64,000 nucleotides of DNA. It comes from JBBQXH01 sp963710975 (GTDB taxonomy: Bacteria > Actinomycetota > Thermoleophilia > Gaiellales > Gaiellaceae). A model generated the notes under the pieces. The model ran no database searches. It worked only from the letters and a program-made list of their open reading frames with translations, and had not been told where the DNA came from. How positions within the stretch are numbered: position 1 is the stretch's first letter; each line of letters starts with the position of its first letter. Both the position numbers and the translations under genes were made by a program. Below are positions 51,626-60,278 of this stretch, in pieces. The stretch spans positions 310,001-374,000 of the forward strand of contig CAVQCG010000001.1 of assembly GCA_963710975.1 (NCBI GenBank), written 5' to 3'.

Positions 51626-52404
51626 CTACATGCCCATGGCGTGATAGCCGGAGTCGACGTACAGGGTCGTCGCACTGACGTTCACCGCGTCGTCCGAGAG
51701 GAGGTACGCGGCCGCGCCTCCGATGTCCTCGACCCCGATCTGACGGTGGAGCGGGGCACGCTCCTCGATGATCGACTCCATGGTCGCGAAGCCGGGAATC
51801 GCCCGCGCCGCCAGCGTCCGCAGCGGCCCGGCCGAGATCGCGTTCACGCGGATGTTCTTCGACCCGAGATCCCACGCGAGGTAGCGGACCGATGCGTCGA
51901 GCGCTGCCTTGGCGACGCCCATGACGTTGTAGTTCGGCACAGCCCGCTCACCGCCGAGATAGGTCATGGTCACGATCGAGCCACCGCCGGCAGCCTCCAT
52001 CAGCGGCTCGGCCGCCCTCGCGACGGCAACGAGCGAGTACGCGCTCACGTCGAGCGCGAGCCAGAAGCGATCGCGCGGGGTATCGGTGAAGCGCCCCTCG
52101 AGATCAGCGACGTCCGCGAACGCGACCGAATGCACGAGCAGGTCGAGACCCCCGTCGAACACGTCGCCGACCTCGGCGAAGACGCGCGCGACGTCGTCGT
52201 CGGAGCGGACGTCGCAGGACGTCACAAGCGGGCTCGACACGGACTCGGCGAGATGCGAACCGACTCCTCGATGCGCTCTCCCTGGTATGTGAACGCGAGC
52301 GAGGCACCCTCGTCCGCGAGCCGCTGCGCCATCGCCCAGGCGATGGAGCGCTTGTTCGCGACACCGAGAACGAGCCCACGCTTACCCTCGAAGCGCCTTG
52401 CCAC
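51626..52404 (-). CDS. fabI: Enoyl-[acyl-carrier-protein] reductase FabI, one frameshift
   Basis: NADH-dependent reductase of fatty-acid elongation. From GTG 52404: RRFEGKRGLVLGVANKRSIA, WAMAQRLADEGASLAFTYQG. After a shift near 52248 (one base apparently missing) it continues LVTSCDVRSDDDVARVF, LLVHSVAFADVADLEG, and the catalytic Tyr/Lys segment YNVMGVAKAALDASVRYLAW, ending GPLRTLAARAIPGFATM. About 259 residues. Essential in most bacteria, so the break supports read error. It is divergent from the HDAC-like gene, with 42 bases between the starts. Confidence 0.92.
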
Positions 52405-52446
52405 GGGCCGGAGTCTACCCACGTGCCCGGTCCTTACAGTGACTCC

Positions 52447-53334
52447 ATGCGGGCCTTCGCACACGATCTCTACACCTACCCGCTCCCGAAGGGGCATCGC
52501 TTTCCGCTCGGCAAGTACCGGCTCGTCCGCGAAGCCGTCGAGGCCGAGCCGCAGGTCCGCGTCGACGACGCGCGCGCCGCCCGGCGCGAGGAGCTTGCGC
52601 TCGCCCACGAGCTCGGGTACCTCGCGAGGGTGGAAGCGGGTGGGCTCACACGTCGTGAGGAGCTCGCGCTCGGCTTGCCCTGGTCGCCCGAGCTCGTCGA
52701 GCGCGCCCGCCGCTCGGTCGGCGCGACGATCATGGCCGCGGACGTTGCGCTTGCGGAAGGAGCCGCGGCGAACCTCGGCGGCGGAACGCACCACGCGTTC
52801 CCGGACGCGGGCCGGGGATTCTGCGTGTTCAACGACGTCGTGACGGCGGCACGCGTCCTGCGTCGGGCCGGACGCGTCTCACGGGTGCTGGTTGTCGATC
52901 TCGACGTGCATCAGGGGGACGGAACCCACGCCTCGTTCCGGAACGACAGCGACGCGTTCACGTTCTCGATCAACGGCTTCGGGAACTACCCGTTCGCGCG
53001 CGTGCCGGCAGACCTCGAGCTCGACCTGCGCGACGGAACCGGCGACGAGGCGTACCTCGATGCCGTCGCACGGCTCGTGCCCGAGTCGATCGACCGAGCC
53101 CGCCCGGAGCTCTGCTTCTACCTCGCCGGAGCCGACCCGTACGCAGGCGACAGGCTCGGCCGTCTCTCGCTCACCGCAGAGGGTCTGGCCGCCCGAGACG
53201 CACTCGTTCGCGATGCGCTGGCCGCCGCGGGCGTGCCGGTCTGCGTCACACTCGCAGGCGGCTACGCCGACCCGATCACCGACACCGTGGCGATCAACCT
53301 CGCAACGATCCGCACGTTTTCGGCACGGCCGTAG
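52447..53334 (+). CDS. Histone-deacetylase-fold deacetylase
   Basis: 295 residues from ATG 52447. The zinc site is VVDLDVHQGDGT (Asp and His ligands) with the third Asp in FYLAGADPYAGDRLGRLSLT. The catalytic His pair is in LGGGTHHAFPDAGRGFCVFN. The N-terminus (LPKGHRFPLGKYRLVREAV) is typical of the bacterial class IV-like group. Likely substrates are acetylated polyamines or small acetylated metabolites rather than histones. A GTG at 52423 could extend it by eight residues. Confidence 0.92.
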   Translation: MRAFAHDLYTYPLPKGHRFPLGKYRLVREAVEAEPQVRVDDARAARREELALAHELGYLARVEAGGLTRREELALGLPWSPELVERARRSVGATIMAADVALAEGAAANLGGGTHHAFPDAGRGFCVFNDVVTAARVLRRAGRVSRVLVVDLDVHQGDGTHASFRNDSDAFTFSINGFGNYPFARVPADLELDLRDGTGDEAYLDAVARLVPESIDRARPELCFYLAGADPYAGDRLGRLSLTAEGLAARDALVRDALAAAGVPVCVTLAGGYADPITDTVAINLATIRTFSARP

Positions 53335-53423
53335 TTCTCCACAACACGCTCAGGAAATCCGCCGATGCCGCCACCACGACCTCCGGCGATGCTCCGTCTG
53401 TGAAGCGGCTTCGAGCTCTGGGT

Positions 53424-53861
53424 ATGAAACGCCTGCTTCTCTGGTCGGGGCTCGCGATCGTGGCCCTCGTCCTCCTGATCCAGGCGATCCCGTACGGACG
53501 GGCGCACACGAACCCGCCCGTGCAGCAGGAGCCGAAATGGGACAGCCCGCGAACCCGCGAGCTCGCCGTCAGAGCGTGCTACGACTGCCACTCGAACCAG
53601 ACGGTCTGGCCGTGGTACTCGAACATCGCCCCGGTCTCGTGGCTCATCCAGAAAGACGTGAACGAGGGGCGCGCAACCCTCAACTTCTCCGAATGGAGCC
53701 AGCCCCAGGAGGCCGCGCTGGAGGCCGCTTCCGCTACTCAAGAAGGCGAGATGCCTCCGTTCCAGTACAAGATCATCCACCCGAAGGCACGCCTCTCCGC
53801 GGCCGAGAAGGCGGAGCTCGTCCGGGGATTCCAGCGCACGTTCGGTGCGGGAGGCGGCTAG
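53424..53861 (+). CDS. Haem-binding domain protein (Heme_bd family), membrane-anchored
   Basis: About 145 residues. One N-terminal helix (LLLWSGLAIVALVLLIQAIP), then VRACYDCHSNQTVWPWYSNI with the CxxCH haem-attachment motif, and the family pattern WLIQKDVNEGRATLNFSEWS, ending with MPPFQYKIIHPKARLS. Predicted to be a monohaem c-type protein facing the outside. GTG 53400 or ATG 53424 may be the start. It converges on the sensor kinase gene, the last bases overlapping. Confidence 0.9.
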   Translation: MKRLLLWSGLAIVALVLLIQAIPYGRAHTNPPVQQEPKWDSPRTRELAVRACYDCHSNQTVWPWYSNIAPVSWLIQKDVNEGRATLNFSEWSQPQEAALEAASATQEGEMPPFQYKIIHPKARLSAAEKAELVRGFQRTFGAGGG

Positions 53862-55283
53862 ACCGACCGAGCGACCGAAGCCGGATTCCGGGCGGGCGCC
53901 GGATCCTGCAGCGCCGGCTTCAACCTCACCACGGCGTCGATGCCGCCCGACGGCGCCGGACGCAGCTCGACCGAGCCACCGTCCGAGACGACGAGGCGCT
54001 CGACGATCGCAAGCCCGAGGCCTGAGCCTCCTTTCGCCGATCCGGCGCGCCAAAAGCGATCGAAGGCGTGGGCTCGCTGCCTCGTCGCTCATGCCGGGCC
54101 CGTCGTCGATGACGTGGATCTCGACCCACGAGCCGACGCGTGCGGTGGAGATCGTGATGCACGCCCCGGGCTTCGAGACGTCGAGCGCGTTCGCGAGCAG
54201 GTTGTCGAGGATCTGCTCCAGCTTGCCGGTCGTCGCACGCGCGCGCAGCCGCGGCTCGACGGATGACCGCAGCACAACAGACTGCTCCTCGGCAAGCGCG
54301 TTCCAGGCGTCGAGACGCTCGTGCACGACCTGTTCGAGGTCGATGTCGGTGGGCGCCGACGTCGTCGAGTCCGTGCGCGCGAGCGCGAGCAGGCCGTCGA
54401 CCAGACGTGACAGCCGGCCCACCTCTCCGAGAGCTGCGTCGAGGTCACCTTGCGCCTCCGGCGTCACGTCGCGCTCGAGGTTCTCGAGGCGGAGGCGCAG
54501 GGCGGCGAGCGGCGTCCGGAGCTGGTGCGATGCGTCGGCGACGAAGGCCTCCCGGGAGCGGATCAATTCGTCGAGCTTGCCCACCGTCTCGTTGAAGCTT
54601 CCCGCGAGGGATCGCACCTCAGGGGGCCCTTCGTCCGTGGGCGCACGCACGCTGAGGTCGCCATGTCCCACCGCCGCTGCCGCCCGCTCGACATGCGCGA
54701 TCGGTCGCGCGAACGAGCGCGCCAGCAAGAGTCCGACAGCACCGACGACCGCCAGGATGATCGCCGCGATCGCCGCGAGGATGAGCCAGTAGCGCCTGAT
54801 TCGCGTCTGCACCGCCGACATCGGGTAGGTGATCCGGACCGCCCCGTGGACGATGCCGCTCGACGCAACCGGCACGGCGACGTAGAGGAGATCGGTGCCG
54901 AGCGTGTTCGAGTGCCGCACGCCGGTTGCGACCTGCCCCGCCAGCGCCTGCTTGATCTCGGGCCGTGAAGCAAACGAGCGAAGCCCCGGCCCGAGCGGAT
55001 TCGTGTCGACGACCGCGTTTCCCTGGGCGTCGACGACGACCACGCGACCGCCGGTCGCCACCTCGTACCGATCGGCGATCTTGGCGAGCGCCGCACGGTC
55101 GACCCCTGGTCCGCCCTCGAGCGTGTCCTCCGAGAGGGAGGCGAGCGCGACGGCGTCCCGCTCGACCTTGGTCGCGAGGTCGTGCCGCTCGTTGCGCTGA
55201 TACGAGACGCCGAGGGGAACCTCGAGCACGACGAGGACGAAGATCGTGAGGCTCAGGTAGCTGAGCAGCAGGCGCCGGCTCAT
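53858..55283 (-). CDS. Two-component sensor histidine kinase, one frameshift
   Basis: Starts SRRLLLSYLSLTIFVLVVLE (helix 1), then an extracytoplasmic sensor of about 135 residues (QRNERHDLATKVERDAVALA to VRITYPMSAV), helix 2 (YWLILAAIAAIILAVVGAVG), a HAMP domain, HisKA with FVADASHQLRTPLAALRLRL (about 252) and HATPase_c with LDNLLANALD and DDGPG. After a shift near 54084 (one extra base) it ends AHAFDRFWRAGSAKGGSGLG. About 474 residues. It overlaps its regulator by four bases (ATGA). The sensor shape is the PhoR/QseC type; its ligand is unknown. Confidence 0.9.
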
Positions 55284-55942
55284 GCCGACGGCTCGCCGAG
55301 ACGGAAGCCGACCCCTCGAACCGTCTCGACCCAGGCGGGATCACCCAGCTTCCTCCGCAGCGACGCCACATGCACGTCGATCGTCTTCGTGTGGCCGTAC
55401 CAGTGCGTGTCCCACACCTCCTCGAGCAGCCGCTGGCGGCTGACCACCGCGCCGGGGTCCGCCGTCAGCACCGCGAGGAGATCGAACTCCTTCGGCGTCA
55501 GCTCCACTTCGCGGCCGTCGAGATGAACCCGGCGGCTCCTGAGGTCGACGACGAGCGGCCCGGCCCGAAGCTGCTTGCGATCGTCCTGCTTCGGCGCCGA
55601 CCTCCGCGTCACCGCCCGGATTCGCGCGACGAGCTCGCGAAAGCCGAAGGGCTTGACGATGTAGTCGTCGGCGCCGAGCTCGAGGCCCAGCACCCTGTCG
55701 ATCTCCTCGCCCTTCGCCGTGACCATGATGATGGCGACGTCCGAGCGCGACCGCAGCTCCCGGCAGACCGCGTAGCCGTCCATGTCCGGCAGGCGAAGGT
55801 CGAGCAGCACCACGTCGGGCGCCGGCGCATCGAGCGCTGCCGCGCCGGTCGCGACACGCGTCACCTCGAAGCCCTCGCGGACGAGTCCCGCCGCGAGCGG
55901 GTCTGCGATCGCGTCCTCGTCCTCGACGATCAGGATGTTCAC
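55280..55942 (-). CDS. Response regulator, OmpR/PhoB family
   Basis: 220 residues from GTG 55942. The receiver is NILIVEDEDAIADPLAAGLV with phospho-Asp in VVLLDLRLPDMDG, VTAKGEE and KPFGFRELVARI. The winged helix is VELTPKEFDLLAVLTADPGA and HTKTIDVHVASLRRKLGDPA, followed by VRGVGFRL. It is coupled to the kinase. Its start faces the small exported gene at 56091 across about 150 bases, so it may control the adjacent redox cluster. Confidence 0.95.
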   Translation of the reverse strand: MNILIVEDEDAIADPLAAGLVREGFEVTRVATGAAALDAPAPDVVLLDLRLPDMDGYAVCRELRSRSDVAIIMVTAKGEEIDRVLGLELGADDYIVKPFGFRELVARIRAVTRRSAPKQDDRKQLRAGPLVVDLRSRRVHLDGREVELTPKEFDLLAVLTADPGAVVSRQRLLEEVWDTHWYGHTKTIDVHVASLRRKLGDPAWVETVRGVGFRLGEPSA

Positions 55943-56090
55943 ACCCGGATTCTGCCCGCAGGAACGCGATGCGGCGGCCCGGGTTGGGGATTTCTTTACC
56001 TGCGCCTGCCGAACCCTTGCCTCGCGTTGTCCCGGGGCTCGAAGACCGCGTCCTACTGTCGAAGAGCATGAATCGACAACGGAGGACACC

Positions 56091-56483
56091 GTGAAACGCA
56101 CCCATGCTCTCGCCATCTCGTTGCTCGTGGCCGTCGCTGTCGTCGCCGGTGGATTCGCCGCCTTCAAGACGGTAGGACTCAGCGGAGCCTCGGCCAAGCC
56201 CGTCGCCGCGAACGCTGCCGTCGCGAAGAAGAAGGCGCAGCTCGCCCGCTACGAGAAGAAACTGAAGGCGGCACTCGCGAAGAAGCCGCCGAAGCTCCCC
56301 GCGCTCGAGAAGCGCACCCCTGCATCCGCGTCCGGCGGGCAGGTGGTCTACGTTCAGGCAACCGCCCCGGCTGCGTCCGCATCGAGTGGGAGCGGCGGCG
56401 GCGAGCCCGACGACCACTACGACGATGGCGGCGACGACGGTGGTCACGCTGAGAACGACGGAGGCGGTGGGTTCGATGACTAA
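56091..56483 (+). CDS. Exported small protein with Lys-rich and acidic Gly-rich regions
   Basis: 130 residues from GTG 56091. One N-terminal helix (ALAISLLVAVAVVAGGFAAF), then an Ala/Lys-rich segment (KKKAQLARYEKKLKAALAKK), a Ser/Gly linker and a very acidic Gly/Asp/His tail (DDHYDDGGDDGGHAENDGGG). The acidic His tail could bind divalent metal. It is first in the run that leads to ApbE, and its last eight bases overlap the next gene. No domain is recognised. Confidence 0.65.
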   Translation: MKRTHALAISLLVAVAVVAGGFAAFKTVGLSGASAKPVAANAAVAKKKAQLARYEKKLKAALAKKPPKLPALEKRTPASASGGQVVYVQATAPAASASSGSGGGEPDDHYDDGGDDGGHAENDGGGGFDD

Positions 56484-56820
56484 CCACGCCGTCCGCATCT
56501 ACGCCCTCGTCGTCGTGCTCGCCGTGTTCTTCGTCTCCTGGGCGGTCATCGCCGCCCACCCGTGGAAGGCGGAGGCCGCCGCAGCGAAGGATCCGCGCCT
56601 CGTGAGGCTCGCGAAGCGGGAGCAGAAGCTCCGGCACGAGGCCGCTCGAGTCAACAAGATCGTCAACCATCGCTGGGCCGTCTACCAGCGCGAGCTCAAG
56701 CACCGGAAGGCGCTGAACCACGAGATCTCACTCCAGAACCAGCAGGCCGCGTCGGCGCCCGTCCAGGTCGTGACGCTGCCGGCTCCCTCGTCGTCCGTCA
56801 CGAGCACGCGGACGTCCTGA
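56476..56820 (+). CDS. Small membrane protein of the AHPW family, copy 1
   Basis: 114 residues. One helix (IYALVVVLAVFFVSWAVIAA) followed by HPWKAEAAAA, a charged coiled-coil-like part (RLVRLAKREQKLRHEAARVN) and a Ser/Pro/Thr tail ending SVTSTRTS. The AHPW after the helix and the C-terminal TRTS recur in 57151-57408 and in the remnant 57071-57154. Orientation suggests the tail is outside. Function unknown; position next to ApbE suggests a redox or assembly role. Confidence 0.7.
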   Translation: MTNHAVRIYALVVVLAVFFVSWAVIAAHPWKAEAAAAKDPRLVRLAKREQKLRHEAARVNKIVNHRWAVYQRELKHRKALNHEISLQNQQAASAPVQVVTLPAPSSSVTSTRTS

Positions 56821-56844
56821 CCCCAACCCCCTGAGGCACTCACC

Positions 56845-57078
56845 ATGACTTCGAACAGCCCCGCCGTCAACGTCGCCCGCGTCTCGGTGCTCCTCGCCAC
56901 GCTGGCCGTCTTCCTCTCCCTCTGGCTCACCATGGCCGTCCATCCCTGGAACGGCCCGTCCGCCGCCCCCGCGGTGATCCCTGCAAGCCCCGCCGCCGCC
57001 CAGCCGGCCAGCACGGCCGTGCTGCAGACCGTTCCTGTCACACCAGCCGTCCAACCGATCGCGCACCTGGATGACTGA
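56845..57078 (+). CDS. Small membrane protein of the VHPW family, copy A
   Basis: 77 residues. One helix (VSVLLATLAVFLSLWLTMAV) followed by HPWNGPSAAPAVIPASPAAA and a Pro/Thr/Val tail. It is closely related to 57151-57408 (same helix and PSAAPAVIPASP segment), so the two arose by duplication. It overlaps the remnant ORF 57071-57154 by eight bases. Confidence 0.7.
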   Translation: MTSNSPAVNVARVSVLLATLAVFLSLWLTMAVHPWNGPSAAPAVIPASPAAAQPASTAVLQTVPVTPAVQPIAHLDD

Positions 57079-57154
57079 TCACGCCGTCCACGTCTACGCC
57101 CTCGTCGAGCCCGACGAGGCCCTGACCCGCACCTCCCGGAGGCCATCACCATGA
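57071..57154 (+). pseudogene. 27-codon remnant of a copy-1-type gene
   Basis: ATG 57071 gives TDHAVHVYALVEPDEALTRT, then SRRPSP and a stop. The start is the same as in 56476-56820 (TNHAVRIYALV), and LTRTS recalls its end. The middle, with the helix, is missing. It overlaps 56845-57078 in the same way as 56476-56820 overlaps its upstream gene, and the stop overlaps the next ATG (ATGA). Best read as a duplicated gene with an internal deletion. Confidence 0.6.
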
Positions 57155-57408
57155 CTGCCGCCAACCCAACCATCAGCGTCGCCCGCGTCTCGGTGCTCCT
57201 TGCCACGCTGGCCGTCTTCCTCTCCCTCTGGCTCACCATCGCCGTCCATCCCTGGAACAGCCCGTCCGCCGCCCCCGCGGTGATCCCTGCGAGCCCCGCC
57301 GCCCAGCCGACTGGCACGGTCACGCCGAACGTCCAGCCGACGGGCACGGTCACGCCCACCGTCCAGCTGACCGCACAGCAGCCGGTCACGACCACGAGGA
57401 CCTCCTGA
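57151..57408 (+). CDS. Small membrane protein of the VHPW family, copy B
   Basis: 85 residues. The helix VSVLLATLAVFLSLWLTIAV is followed by HPWNSPSAAPAVIPASPAAQ. The tail has a PTGTVTP-type repeat (PTGTVTPNVQPTGTVTPTVQ) and ends VTTTRTS. It is the tandem partner of 56845-57078. Its stop TGA overlaps the ApbE ATG (TGATG). Confidence 0.7.
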   Translation: MTAANPTISVARVSVLLATLAVFLSLWLTIAVHPWNSPSAAPAVIPASPAAQPTGTVTPNVQPTGTVTPTVQLTAQQPVTTTRTS

Positions 57409-58283
57409 TGCAGCGCTACTGCTTCCAAGCCATGGGCACGACTGTCGACTGCCTGCTCGAGGCCGACACGAGCGCCGAGAGCTCGACCGCCCTCTGGGCT
57501 GTCGAGGCGGAGTTCCGGAGGCTCGAGGCATTGCTCTCGCGCTTCCTCCCGGATTCCGAGCTCTCGGCGCTCAACCGAGACGGCTCTCTCTACTGCGGCC
57601 CTGACCTCGTTCGGGTGACGCTGCTCGCGCTCGAGGCCCGAGCGGCGACCGGCGGGCGCTTCGACCCGACCATGCATGACGCACTCGTCGCCGCAGGGTA
57701 TGACCGCTCGTTCGCCGAGATCGATCGGGAGTCCGACGCGGTAGTCGTGTCCGGCGGGCGCTGCGGTGGACGGGTGGCTGTGGACCCGCAGAGCGGGCTG
57801 ATCGAGCTCGAACATGGAGTCCACCTCGACCTCGGCGGGATCGCCAAAGGCGACGCCGTCGATCGCACGTGCGACCTCCTCGGCGCGGTCGGTCCCTGCC
57901 TCGTCAACGCGGGCGGCGATCTCGCCGTCCGCGGCCGCCCTGCAAGCGGATCATGGCCAATCGGGCTCGAGACCTCGAGCGACGCGCTGACACTCGCCCT
58001 CACCGACGGAGCCCTCGCGACCTCCGGCCGCGACCGGCGGCGATGGAAGCGAGCCGGTGTGGAGCTCCATCATCTGATCGACCCGTCCACAGGTCTGCCT
58101 TCAACCAGCGATCTCGTCCACGTCACCGCGATCGGGTCGACCGCGGTCGAAGCAGAGATCCGTGCGAAGAGCCTCTTCCTGGCCGGAACGGAAGCCGCGA
58201 TCGCCGAGGCCGATGCTCTCGGGATTCCGGCGGTGCTCGTCACCGAGGACGGCCGCTCGATCCTCGCGGGAGGGCTCGTATGA
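57408..58283 (+). CDS. apbE: FAD:protein FMN transferase
   Basis: 291 residues. ApbE attaches FMN from FAD to Thr or Ser in extracytoplasmic proteins. Seen here: FQAMGTTVDCLLEADTSAES, LSRFLPDSELSALNRDG, TGGRFDPTMHDALVAAGYDR, GVHLDLGGIAKGDAVDRTCD (metal/FAD site), LVNAGGDLAVRG and ELHHLIDPSTGLPS. There is no signal peptide or lipobox, which is unusual for exported ApbE but normal for cytoplasmic versions. It overlaps the next gene by four bases (ATGA). The flavinylated partner is not obvious in the window. Confidence 0.93.
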   Translation: MQRYCFQAMGTTVDCLLEADTSAESSTALWAVEAEFRRLEALLSRFLPDSELSALNRDGSLYCGPDLVRVTLLALEARAATGGRFDPTMHDALVAAGYDRSFAEIDRESDAVVVSGGRCGGRVAVDPQSGLIELEHGVHLDLGGIAKGDAVDRTCDLLGAVGPCLVNAGGDLAVRGRPASGSWPIGLETSSDALTLALTDGALATSGRDRRRWKRAGVELHHLIDPSTGLPSTSDLVHVTAIGSTAVEAEIRAKSLFLAGTEAAIAEADALGIPAVLVTEDGRSILAGGLV

Positions 58284-59092
58284 AGACCGATCCGACGTTC
58301 TGGATCCTCGCACGGGCAAGCGGGCTCACCGCCTACGCTCTCCTGACCGCGTCCGTCCTGCTCGGCCTGATGGTGAAGTCGCGGCCGTTCGGCAAGGCGA
58401 TCAAGCCAGCGACGGCCACCGACCTGCACCGCTTCGTGAGCCTCCTGACGGTGGGTGCGATCGCCGTCCACGCCATCGCGCTCGTCCTCGACAAGGCTGT
58501 CCCCATCTCGATCCAGTCGCTCTTCGTCCCGGGCCTCGCCTCCTACCGGCCGCTCTCGACAGGACTCGGGGTCGTCGCGGCGGAGCTCATCGTGCTGATC
58601 ATCGCCTCGTTCTCGCTCCGGCGGTTCATCGGAGCCAGGAACTGGCGGCGGCTCCACTGGGCGACGTACGCGACTTTCGTCCTCGCGACGGCACACGGCC
58701 TGTTCGCCGGAACGGATGCCGGACGCCCCTGGGCGACCGCACTGTACGCCGGTGCGATCGGCGCGGTCGTCGCCGCAACCATCTGGCGGGCGCTCGTCCC
58801 GCCGGCCAGGCCAGTCCGACGGCCCGCGCCGAGGGCCACTCCCAATCCCACGACCACCCAAGGAGGAGACAACAGCATGAGCACCTTCAAGATCGTCATC
58901 GACCGGTCACTGTGTAGCGGCTTCGGCTCCTGCGTCGAGCACGCGCCGACCGCCTTCGTCATCGACTCCAGCGGCGTTGCGAACGCGATCGTCGCCGAGA
59001 GCGACGATCCCGCGGTCCTCGACGCGGCGGAATCCTGCCCCATGGGTGCGATCGCCGTGTACGACGCCGAGACGCTCGAGCAGGCGGCCTGA
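58280..59092 (+). CDS. Ferric-reductase-like haem-b membrane protein, continuous with a C-terminal ferredoxin
   Basis: 270 residues. Residues 1-185 hold five or six helices with haem-ligand His residues: TATDLHRFVSLLTVGAIAVH, ALVLDKAVPIS and RRLHWATYATFVLATAHGLF (YedZ/ferric-reductase type). A Pro/Arg linker (VPPARPVRRPAPRATPNPTT) leads without a stop into a ferredoxin: FKIVIDRSLCSGFGSCVEHA and AAESCPMGAIAVYDA. AAGGAGG at 58860-58866 sits ten bases before an internal ATG (58877). The ferredoxin may therefore also be made alone. In other species these are separate genes, so this may be a true fusion or a lost stop codon. Confidence 0.85.
   Translation: MKTDPTFWILARASGLTAYALLTASVLLGLMVKSRPFGKAIKPATATDLHRFVSLLTVGAIAVHAIALVLDKAVPISIQSLFVPGLASYRPLSTGLGVVAAELIVLIIASFSLRRFIGARNWRRLHWATYATFVLATAHGLFAGTDAGRPWATALYAGAIGAVVAATIWRALVPPARPVRRPAPRATPNPTTTQGGDNSMSTFKIVIDRSLCSGFGSCVEHAPTAFVIDSSGVANAIVAESDDPAVLDAAESCPMGAIAVYDAETLEQAA
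58877..59092 (+). CDS. Ferredoxin (nested start inside the membrane-protein frame)
   Basis: 71 residues from ATG 58877, preceded by the strong AAGGAGG at 58860-58866. The cluster ligands are Cys in LCSGFGSCVEHAP and ESCPMGAI, matching [3Fe-4S]/[4Fe-4S]-type ferredoxins that serve P450s and reductases. It should accept electrons from the reductase encoded three bases downstream. Confidence 0.7.
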   Translation: MSTFKIVIDRSLCSGFGSCVEHAPTAFVIDSSGVANAIVAESDDPAVLDAAESCPMGAIAVYDAETLEQAA

Positions 59093-59094
59093 CG

Positions 59095-60264
59095 ATGATC
59101 ACGGAAACCGTGCTCATCGTCGGAGCCGGCCTCGCCGGAAGCCGCTGTGCGGAGACACTCCGCGCGAGCGGCTTCGACGGCAAGGTCGTGCTCGTCGGGG
59201 ACGAGCCCGTCGCCCCGTACGAGCGCCCTGCCCTCTCGAAGGAGTTCCTCGCCGGCTCCCGAACCGACGAGGAGCTCCTTCTCCGCCCCATGTCGTACCT
59301 CGGGGAGCGTGGAATCACCCTGCTCACAGGCCGCCGCGTCGCCCGGGTCGACCCGCACCGCCGTGTCGCCGCTCTCTCCGACGGATACGAGCTGGCATGG
59401 GACGCGCTCGTCCTGGCGACCGGCGTGCGGCCGAGGCGGCTTCCGGGTGCGTCGCCGAAAGGGGTCCATACCCTGAGGACGCTGGCCGATGCGAGCGCCC
59501 TCCGCCGTGACATCCGTCCCGGCGGCCGGCTTGCAATCGTGGGCGGCGGACTGATCGGCGGCGAGGTCGCCTCGACGGCGCGCTCACTCGGAGCAGAAGT
59601 GACGCTGATCGACGCAGGCCCTCCGCTCGAGCGGGCCCTCGGTGCCGAGGTCGCGGCCATTCTCGCGGAGCGATACGCAGCCCACGGAGTCGACCTCCGG
59701 CTCGGCGAACACGCGGTGGGATTCCGGGCCGACGAGAGCGGAAGGCTTCGCGCGGTCGTCCTCGCGGGCGGGGCAGAGCTTCCGTGCGACACGGCGCTGG
59801 TCGCAATCGGCGCGCGGCCAGCGGCCGAACTCCTCCACGAGCTGGCTGCCCCAGACGGCGGAGTCGCGACTGACGCCGCGGGGCGAACCGCGCTCCCCGA
59901 CGTGTACGCGTGCGGTGACGTCGCGAGCCCGTGGCGCTCCTGGCTCGGCGACCGGCTGCGGGTCGAGCACTGGACCGAGGCGGCTACCCGGGGCGCCGCG
60001 GTCGCCCGAGCGATCGTGAGCGGCGATGTCACGCCGCCGGACGACCTCCCGTACTTCTGGTCCGATCAGTTCCGGCTCCGCCTCCAGTTCGTCGGCCATG
60101 CGCCCTCGCCCTCCCGCGTCGAGCTCGAGGGGGACGAGGAGTCGTTCGTCGCCCGGTATCTGTCCTCCTACGACCGGACGTCCGCCTTGTTGCTCGTGAA
60201 CCGCCCGGGAGAGATCGCCGCGGCACGGCGCGAGCTGGCTCACCGGGAACCGATCGCCGCGTAA
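59095..60264 (+). CDS. FAD/NAD(P)-dependent ferredoxin reductase
   Basis: 389 residues. FAD site VLIVGAGLAGSRCAETLRAS, then VAPYERPALSKEFLAG, NAD(P) site LAIVGGGLIGGEVASTARSL, and second FAD motif PDVYACGDVAS. It ends with the ferredoxin-reductase C-terminal domain (DQFRLRLQFVGHAPSPSRVE). It begins three bases after the ferredoxin stop and should pass electrons from NAD(P)H to it. Confidence 0.94.
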   Translation: MITETVLIVGAGLAGSRCAETLRASGFDGKVVLVGDEPVAPYERPALSKEFLAGSRTDEELLLRPMSYLGERGITLLTGRRVARVDPHRRVAALSDGYELAWDALVLATGVRPRRLPGASPKGVHTLRTLADASALRRDIRPGGRLAIVGGGLIGGEVASTARSLGAEVTLIDAGPPLERALGAEVAAILAERYAAHGVDLRLGEHAVGFRADESGRLRAVVLAGGAELPCDTALVAIGARPAAELLHELAAPDGGVATDAAGRTALPDVYACGDVASPWRSWLGDRLRVEHWTEAATRGAAVARAIVSGDVTPPDDLPYFWSDQFRLRLQFVGHAPSPSRVELEGDEESFVARYLSSYDRTSALLLVNRPGEIAAARRELAHREPIAA

Positions 60265-60278
60265 CCTGGGAGTTGACG

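Noticed and set aside
56091..56483. SGAS in the small exported protein as an ApbE flavinylation site
   Set aside because: The conserved Asp and FMN-binding fold around the DxxSGAT motif are absent, and the tetrapeptide falls next to the signal helix.
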